Assembly (NCBI GenBank): GCA_034096865.1
Contig: JAWQFJ010009542.1
Span: forward strand, 32,501 to 45,000
DNA from: Theodoxus fluviatilis
Taxonomy: Eukaryota > Mollusca > Gastropoda > Cycloneritida > Neritidae
DNA: 12,500 nt
Direction of reading: 5' to 3'
Positions 8,003 through 12,500 of this stretch are shown here, piece after piece (position 1 is the first letter of the stretch; the number at the start of each line of letters is the position of its first letter). The translations under genes were made by a program, and so were the position numbers. The notes under the pieces were generated by a model. The model was given only the letters and a program-made list of their open reading frames with translations, had not been told where the DNA came from and ran no database searches.

Positions 8003-8018
8003 TGTATTCGATTTTTTA

Positions 8019-8054
8019 TCCCTCCAGGATTACTGGTGGTCCTCACAGCTTTAT
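8019..8054 (+). repeat. Diverged copy of the 35-bp minisatellite unit
   Basis: TCCCTCCAGGATTACTGGTG and what follows match the 6076-6215 unit with a few substitutions and one inserted base. It sits about 1.8 kb from the main array, at the edge of the fold-back repeat. Confidence 0.75.
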
Positions 8055-8198
8055 TGTTGGTTTTTTTTAATGCCAAAACCTGGAGGTTCAGCGCCAGCGG
8101 TTTTTATTGTTTCTTTCTTTTTCTTTCTTTCTCTTTCCTCTCTTCATCCTCCCGTTTCAAGACTGAGAAAAGTGGGAATGTGTTTCTCAGACTGACTA

Positions 8199-8413
8199 CA
8201 CTCGTGGACTCGTCTGAGGAGAGAGGTGCAGGAAAGACAGCAAAGCTGGCGTGCCACGATCGAAACAGGGTCGTATCGCCTTGCTGCAAATGTAATGTTT
8301 TGGACAAAATCCGGCAAATAATACCATTATGCACCATTTTCACTGGAACCCTCCCCCCCCCCGAATATTTGCTGTCTTTCCCGCACCCCTCTCCTCGGAC
8401 GAGTCCACTAGTG
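8199..8413. mobile_element. MITE, 215 bp (short family member)
   Basis: The ends 8199-8244 and 8368-8413 are inverted copies with 42 of 46 bases identical (outer CACTMGTGGACTCGTCYGAG, inner GGAAAGACAGCAAA). The interior carries CGAAACAGGGTCGTATCGCC, also found in the longer element at 11293-11694, so both belong to one family. GACTA occurs at 8194-8198 and 8416-8420 and may be a target-site duplication, two bases off the right end. No coding capacity. Confidence 0.8.
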
Positions 8414-8419
8414 GGGACT

Positions 8420-9935
8420 ACCTGAGGAACTCATTCCCTCATTCCCCGGCAGTAGGATAGACTCCTGGTCATATGGGTTCCCCAGGTATGAAAGAATGAA
8501 TGAATTTATGAACGATTTGGGCTTCACGACGACTCAACCTTTGTAGGCTGAATGATGTCACTGACTATAAAATCACTCGAGCTGATAGGGGGGGGGAATT
8601 AAGTGTCGATTTCTCCATTTCTTTGCCTTTTACGAAAACCGCAGGGAAACATGATGGATGTATTCTTACCCTCGATACGCAGGGAAGGTTGACTGATAGT
8701 CCACTACATTTGCGCGTACACGACGAGAGAAAACCACGCACATCGTTGTGATGGCGGACAGTTTGACATCTGACCCCTGAAGCTTTGGGATGATATGTCG
8801 CTGGCTCACTGCCAAGTGGTGTATTCATTGAACTCAGTGTCCTCACTGCCCTCACAGCGACTCTGTCCAATTTTCGCTGTAAAGAAACGGTCCTAGCCTG
8901 CAGAGTCTGTGGAGACATCTCAAGGCTCATCGAAGGCCGCACCTGCTTGCTTGGAGGAGATCTTCACAGCCTCAAGTCCACTTGGAGTGGAAACCCCTCA
9001 GCGTCTTTTCGCGTTGTGAAACAGTTGAGACCGATCTAATTCTGCTACTGCCTTCTGTGGTGAAGTAAGGTTTTCCCAACTTATATACCTTCTCTTTATT
9101 ATGCAGAATCACCGGCTCATCATCCCTTCATCTCCAACCTGAAGATAATGAAGGCAAACTTTTCATCTACGCGTGTTGTAAGTCGTCACTGATCCATATG
9201 AAACAGTGGTCTCCCTCCAAGGAACGTATAGTAGAGGAGCAGGCCGGTGGTTCTGGCTGGGGAGCCACGCCACCAGTCCATACAGAAAACGCTCTTTGAT
9301 TTGTGATGACAGTTCTAATGATTTATGCACAGCTTTCACGATATGATCTAGAGACAATTCCACAATAGCGTCGTGTGAATGAGCAGACCACTGGGAACTT
9401 ACAGATTAAATCCTTACTGATACTGAATTACAACAAGCAACGATTGCTGTTCACAACTCCTTACTGTAAACGTCGACGTCTTCGTCGCCATTCGCGTCCC
9501 GCTCTTCATCCTAGTCACCATCTTCGTCGGCGCCGCCGTCATCTTCATCATCATTGTCGTCGTTTTCGCTCGCCACCAATGCAATCTGAACTTATCTTTC
9601 GCCAAACGCGAATATCACTCATCACCACGCTTACTTCTGCACCTTTCAGAAAAGCCGGCAAAACTGACAGGTGGGCCGTTTCCTTGGGACATACATGGAT
9701 ATATGATTCCGTTTTCGATTTCATTACATGGAATTTTCCTCTCACGATCCGCGTGCAGTTATTGCGTATTTCTGCCATAGGACATCGGCATAGTTTGTGG
9801 CGGGCTTGACTGATGATTTACACTGCGAAACCCTCTAAATGTGTTTAACGCCTTCTATCATTGCAAGGTAGTCTTCACAAAGAGCTGTCACTACTGCGCA
9901 GGGAAGACGTGTTCAATAAAAGGGAAGTCGCTTTC
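8420..9935. other. Gene-free stretch
   Basis: No recognised gene. Open frames of 65-145 codons exist, for example - strand 8942-8565 and 9363-9163, and + strand 9375-9809, but none shows a known motif or a clear pair of exon borders. There is a run of nine G at about 8587. A CGTC/CATC-rich, degenerate trinucleotide zone lies at 9470-9575. It is probably intergenic or intronic. Confidence 0.5.
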
Positions 9936-9937
9936 GT

Positions 9938-9938
9938 C

Positions 9939-10018
<80 letters not shown>

Positions 10019-10019
10019 A
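9938..10019. repeat. (ATC)n microsatellite
   Basis: About 26 uninterrupted ATC triplets. They give poly-His and poly-Ile frames that are not genes. Confidence 0.95.
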
Positions 10020-10087
10020 TCGTCAATCGTCAATCGTCAATTGTCAATCGACAATCGACAATCGACAATCGTCAATCGTCAATCATC
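10017..10087. repeat. Heptamer array (CAATCGT/CAATCGA)
   Basis: Ten or so 7-bp units alternate between CAATCGT and CAATCGA, directly continuing the ATC tract and then returning to ATC, then to GTC triplets up to about 10165. The heptamer looks like a local expansion of an interrupted ATC unit. Confidence 0.85.
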
Positions 10088-10321
10088 ATAATCATCATCA
10101 TCATCATCATCATCTTCATCGTCGTCGTCGTCGTCGTTGTCGTCATCGTCGTCGTCGTCATCGGTGGTGGCAGCCGAGTCACCGACTATCATTGCATTAT
10201 TCAGCATATTAGCGGATTGCTGACGCACCTTAACAACCGCCACAAACTGTGAGGTCCCTGTAGTGACTACTTTGTCGCAGAAAGCGACAGCTCTCTGACA
10301 GTTGTGCTGTAACATTCTCAA

Positions 10322-10326
<5 letters not shown>

Positions 10327-10380
<54 letters not shown>

Positions 10381-10485
10381 TAAAAGAGAGAGAGAAGTGT
10401 TGAGAATAAGAGAGAGAGAGAAAGAGAGAAAGAAAGAAAGAGAGAGAGAGAAGTGTTGAGGTTAAAAGAGAGAGAGGTGTTGATG

Positions 10486-10540
<55 letters not shown>
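10327..10540. repeat. (GA)n tract with higher-order spacer unit
   Basis: Long GA runs are separated by repeated spacers of the form GTGTTGAGGTTAAAAGAGAG (at about 10376, 10397, 10452 and 10480 in partial or whole form). The same spacer returns at about 10919-10935 beyond the LINE fragment. The pattern suggests the spacer plus GA block was duplicated several times. Confidence 0.9.
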
Positions 10541-10543
<3 letters not shown>

Positions 10544-10552
10544 TCGAACTCT

Positions 10553-10890
10553 TTTATTGTTAGGCCACCAGCCCGTACAACAATGATTATTTGTTTCATG
10601 ACTCATTTGAATTAGGATTAATATCTTTTTCTCTCTTTTTGAAAACAAAATACAAAAATGCTGCCAAGTTTCTAATCACAGCTTCATCCTGCGACGATAA
10701 TAAATCCACCAGGTCATCGGTATTATTGTTGTGTCTAGAACTTATGTATATGATCTGCAAAATGAGGACATTTGAACAAAAAGTGTATCTCATTTTCCGT
10801 CTCTTGATGACATAATGGACAAATAGCAGGACTGTCAGTACAGTAACGTAATCTATGGCTCAATAAGTCACTTATTCCTAATCTAAAACG

Positions 10891-10893
<3 letters not shown>
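10553..10893 (-). pseudogene. LINE ORF2 C-terminus with zinc-binding motif, broken
   Basis: On the - strand it starts FRLGISDLLSHRLRYC, followed by CPLCHQETENEIHFLFKCPHF. This is the Cys-x2-Cys...His-x4-Cys zinc-binding C-terminus common in CR1/jockey-like and related LINEs. After a frameshift near 10745-10770 it resumes as LLSSQDEAVIRNLAAFLYFVFKKR, the usual end of the same ORF. A 3' untranslated stretch follows, with AATAAA on the - strand (10558-10553), then (CT)n. It is a different family from the LINE at 2939. The 5' truncation point again abuts a GA/CT microsatellite (10891-10918). Not functional. Confidence 0.8.

Positions 10894-10918
<25 letters not shown>
10891..10918. repeat. (GA)n microsatellite at the LINE 5' truncation
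   Basis: Thirteen or so GA units separate the LINE fragment from the coding-like sequence at 10935 and beyond. Confidence 0.9.
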
Positions 10919-10921
<3 letters not shown>

Positions 10922-10934
10922 TTGAGGCTAAAAA

Positions 10935-11290
10935 GAAAGAAATCTGCCAATTGCTGAGTGTCTTGACATTCAATGATCTTTTCCGTCAATACTCCATCGC
11001 ACGAAACTGTCAATTTTCGAATTTCATCTTCGTCTGCATCCCCCCTCCAAGGACTCGCGTCTTCTATGATCGCATCGTTAATTATCGTTAATTACCCACA
11101 AAACCTGACGACGCCTCTGCATGGCTCTCATCAGAGACCGCTGCTTTGGGAGAAGTGTCTTCAGCAATCGTATCTCCGTCTTGCTCAAGCGTTCACAATC
11201 TCCCTTGCTTTGCTGTTGTCGCTTTTAGCTCTTTCTTGGGGAAACAGCAATCTCAAAAGTGCGCTAGGAATTGGATCGGGTGGAAGATCA
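10935..11290 (-). pseudogene. Coding-like sequence spread over several frames, unrecognised
   Basis: On the - strand the stretch reads in successive frames as PIPSALLRLLFPQERAKSDN, then DTIAEDTSPKAAVSDESHAE, then DAIIEDASPWRGDADEDEIR running on to LTVSCDGVLTEKIIECQDTQ. Each piece is acidic and Ser-rich with a protein-like composition and ends at a stop that a shift of frame avoids. It ends at the GA tract at 10918 and begins next to the MITE boundary at 11293. It could be an old exon, or another part of a mobile element, broken by indels. I do not recognise the family, and chance remains possible. Confidence 0.3.
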
Positions 11291-11292
11291 GC

Positions 11293-11694
11293 GGTTAGCC
11301 TTCCACATGACGGGCCACGCCAGTGAACTTGTCCAAGGAGAGGGGTGCGGATCCCATTCTGCTGGCGGGCAACGGCATCTAATTGACTGCGTTTTTACGT
11401 AGGCGTTTCTGCTCGAAACAGGGCGTAATCGCCTTGAAGACTCCTGCAAATATGATATTCATCGTTACCCAGTTCAGCTGAAAGCGCATTGTGTACACCA
11501 GTTTGTCAATTATTCACACTTTATAGTCATTCTATGGGCGGAATATTCGTCCAAGATTGCGTATGTGAGCCAGCGAGCACGTGATAATTTGATTGTCACT
11601 CTGTGTGGGAGTCACCGCGAATGAAACGTGAGCGGGGCCCACACCCCTCTCCTTGAACGAGTCCACTAGTGTTGCCCACAGTGGAAGGCTAACC
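11293..11694. mobile_element. MITE, about 400 bp (long family member)
   Basis: The ends GGTTAGCCTTCCAC (11293) and GTGGAAGGCTAACC (to 11694) are exact inverses, and similarity continues inward for about 60 bp with small gaps, including AAGGAGAGGGGTG. The inner part of the ends equals the terminal repeats of the 8199-8413 element, and the interior shares CGAAACAGGG and ATCGCCTTG with it. The longer copy therefore shows extra terminal sequence that the short copy lacks or has lost. No open frame of note and no clear target-site duplication (TCAGC occurs just outside both ends but not at equal distance). Confidence 0.75.
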
Positions 11695-11743
11695 AATTCA
11701 GCGATGCAGAAATTATTGAGGCACTCTCTTGCTTCACTTATAT

Positions 11744-11744
11744 A

Positions 11745-11831
<87 letters not shown>

Positions 11832-11950
11832 GTAATAGTGGTGGTGGTGGTGGTGGTGCTGGTGTTGGTGGTGGTTGTGGGGGGGTGGAGATGGTGATGG
11901 TGGATGTGGTGGTGGACTTGGCGGTGGCTGCGTAGGTGGTGGTGGTGGTC

Positions 11951-12006
<56 letters not shown>
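11744..12006. repeat. (ATG)n - GGT-rich - (ATG)n compound microsatellite
   Basis: About 29 ATG triplets (11744-11830), then a degenerate GGT/GGA/GGC zone (11837-11949), then about 19 further ATG triplets (11950-12006). Poly-Asp, poly-Ser and poly-His frames arise here by translation of the repeat. Confidence 0.95.
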
Positions 12007-12084
12007 ATTGATGATGATACAAATGTTTCAGCAAACATTCGCCTCTCTCACCACAGCCAACTTCGGATGCACTTACATACATGA

Positions 12085-12404
12085 GAACAATACCAGTAAA
12101 CGGTGTGGATTATATTGGGTATCAATAGAGTATAATGTATGCATACACGCACTTACATTCGCGCGCGAGCGCACGCACACAAGCACACGGTCACACTTGT
12201 AGTGATACTCGCAAGCTAACACTATCCCCGAATCTCGCTTAAACAAAAATATATGCGCGCACACATGCATAAGTGCTCACGCTCACATACATCTATCTAC
12301 ACGAGCATACTAGCGCACACATAATCACATAAACACGTGTACAAGATTTAAACATTTCATCAACTGACAACTTGCTTTCTTGCGTGCCTATAATCACAGC
12401 CATG

Positions 12405-12405
<1 letters not shown>
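12085..12405. other. Degenerate CA/CG-rich alternating purine-pyrimidine stretch
   Basis: Loosely repeated CACA, GCAC and CATA motifs, for example around 12145-12200 and 12255-12340, interrupted by many substitutions. It reads as an old, decayed (CA)n region. No gene seen. Confidence 0.6.
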
Positions 12406-12406
<1 letters not shown>

Positions 12407-12481
<75 letters not shown>

Positions 12482-12500
12482 TCTCTCTCTCTGTGTCTCT
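12407..12500. repeat. (CT)n microsatellite, running off the window
   Basis: More than 40 CT units with one CACT interruption near 12475. The right end is cut by the window. Confidence 0.95.

Noticed and set aside
7937..8425. A 162-codon + strand frame with a hydrophobic Phe/Ser-rich segment
   Set aside because: It runs through the fold-back repeat, the stray 35-mer, a TTTCT-rich tract and the MITE, so it is a chance frame.
8565..8942. A 125-codon - strand open frame as a gene
   Set aside because: No recognised motif, no evident splice sites, and its 5' and 3' edges lie in featureless sequence; too weak to call.
10079..10648. A long - strand open frame of Leu-Ser repeats and Asp runs
   Set aside because: It is the translation of GA and ATC/GTC microsatellites and has no non-repeat domain.
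11729..12084. Poly-Asp, poly-His, poly-Ser and poly-Met frames
   Set aside because: All are readings of the ATG and GGT triplet repeats.

Overview
The window looks like accessory or intergenic nuclear DNA from an animal, most likely a lophotrochozoan and perhaps a gastropod mollusc. That placement is an inference. It rests on very dense GA, GT, GAT/ATG and CT microsatellites, an interstitial TTAGGG tract, invertebrate-type LINE fragments, THAP and SWIM-family exons of the kind that multiply in mollusc genomes, and one exon of an orexin/allatotropin-like neuropeptide receptor. There are no prokaryotic operons. Coding sequence is short, spliced and often broken, and most open frames are translations of microsatellites or antisense shadows.

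Layout, left to right. 1-2830 holds no recognised gene. 2939-3508 is a decayed 3' end of a LINE ORF2, on the + strand. It is interrupted inside its C-terminal zinc finger by a 1.47 kb DNA transposon without a transposase (about 3511-4984, inverted ends, TA-type junction). The last part of the LINE resumes after the insertion (4985-5034). A (GT)n tract follows. At 5203-5554, on the - strand, is one clean internal GPCR exon covering the end of TM3 through TM5. At 6076-6215 there are four copies of a 35-bp minisatellite.

The most unusual block is 6447-7496. A perfect 53-bp inverted repeat encloses two convergent first exons: a SWIM-family protein N-terminus (+ strand, 6495-6806) and a THAP zinc-finger N-terminus (- strand, 7378-7160, with one frameshift in a six-base homopolymer). 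Next come a fold-back repeat with TTAGGG at its centre (7561-8002), a diverged fifth copy of the 35-mer (8019), and a 215-bp MITE (8199-8413). From 9938 to 10540 lie long GAT- and GA-type microsatellites. 10553-10893 (- strand) is the 3' end of a second, different LINE. A second and longer member of the MITE family occupies 11293-11694. The window ends in ATG, GGT, CA-rich and CT repeats.

The only piece likely to belong to a working host gene is the GPCR exon; its neighbouring exons were not found here. The rest is a record of nested mobile elements. The best candidate for something undescribed is the 1.05 kb inverted-repeat unit with converging SWIM and THAP exons, which could be an internally deleted two-gene transposon or a snap-back rearrangement of two dispersed gene families.
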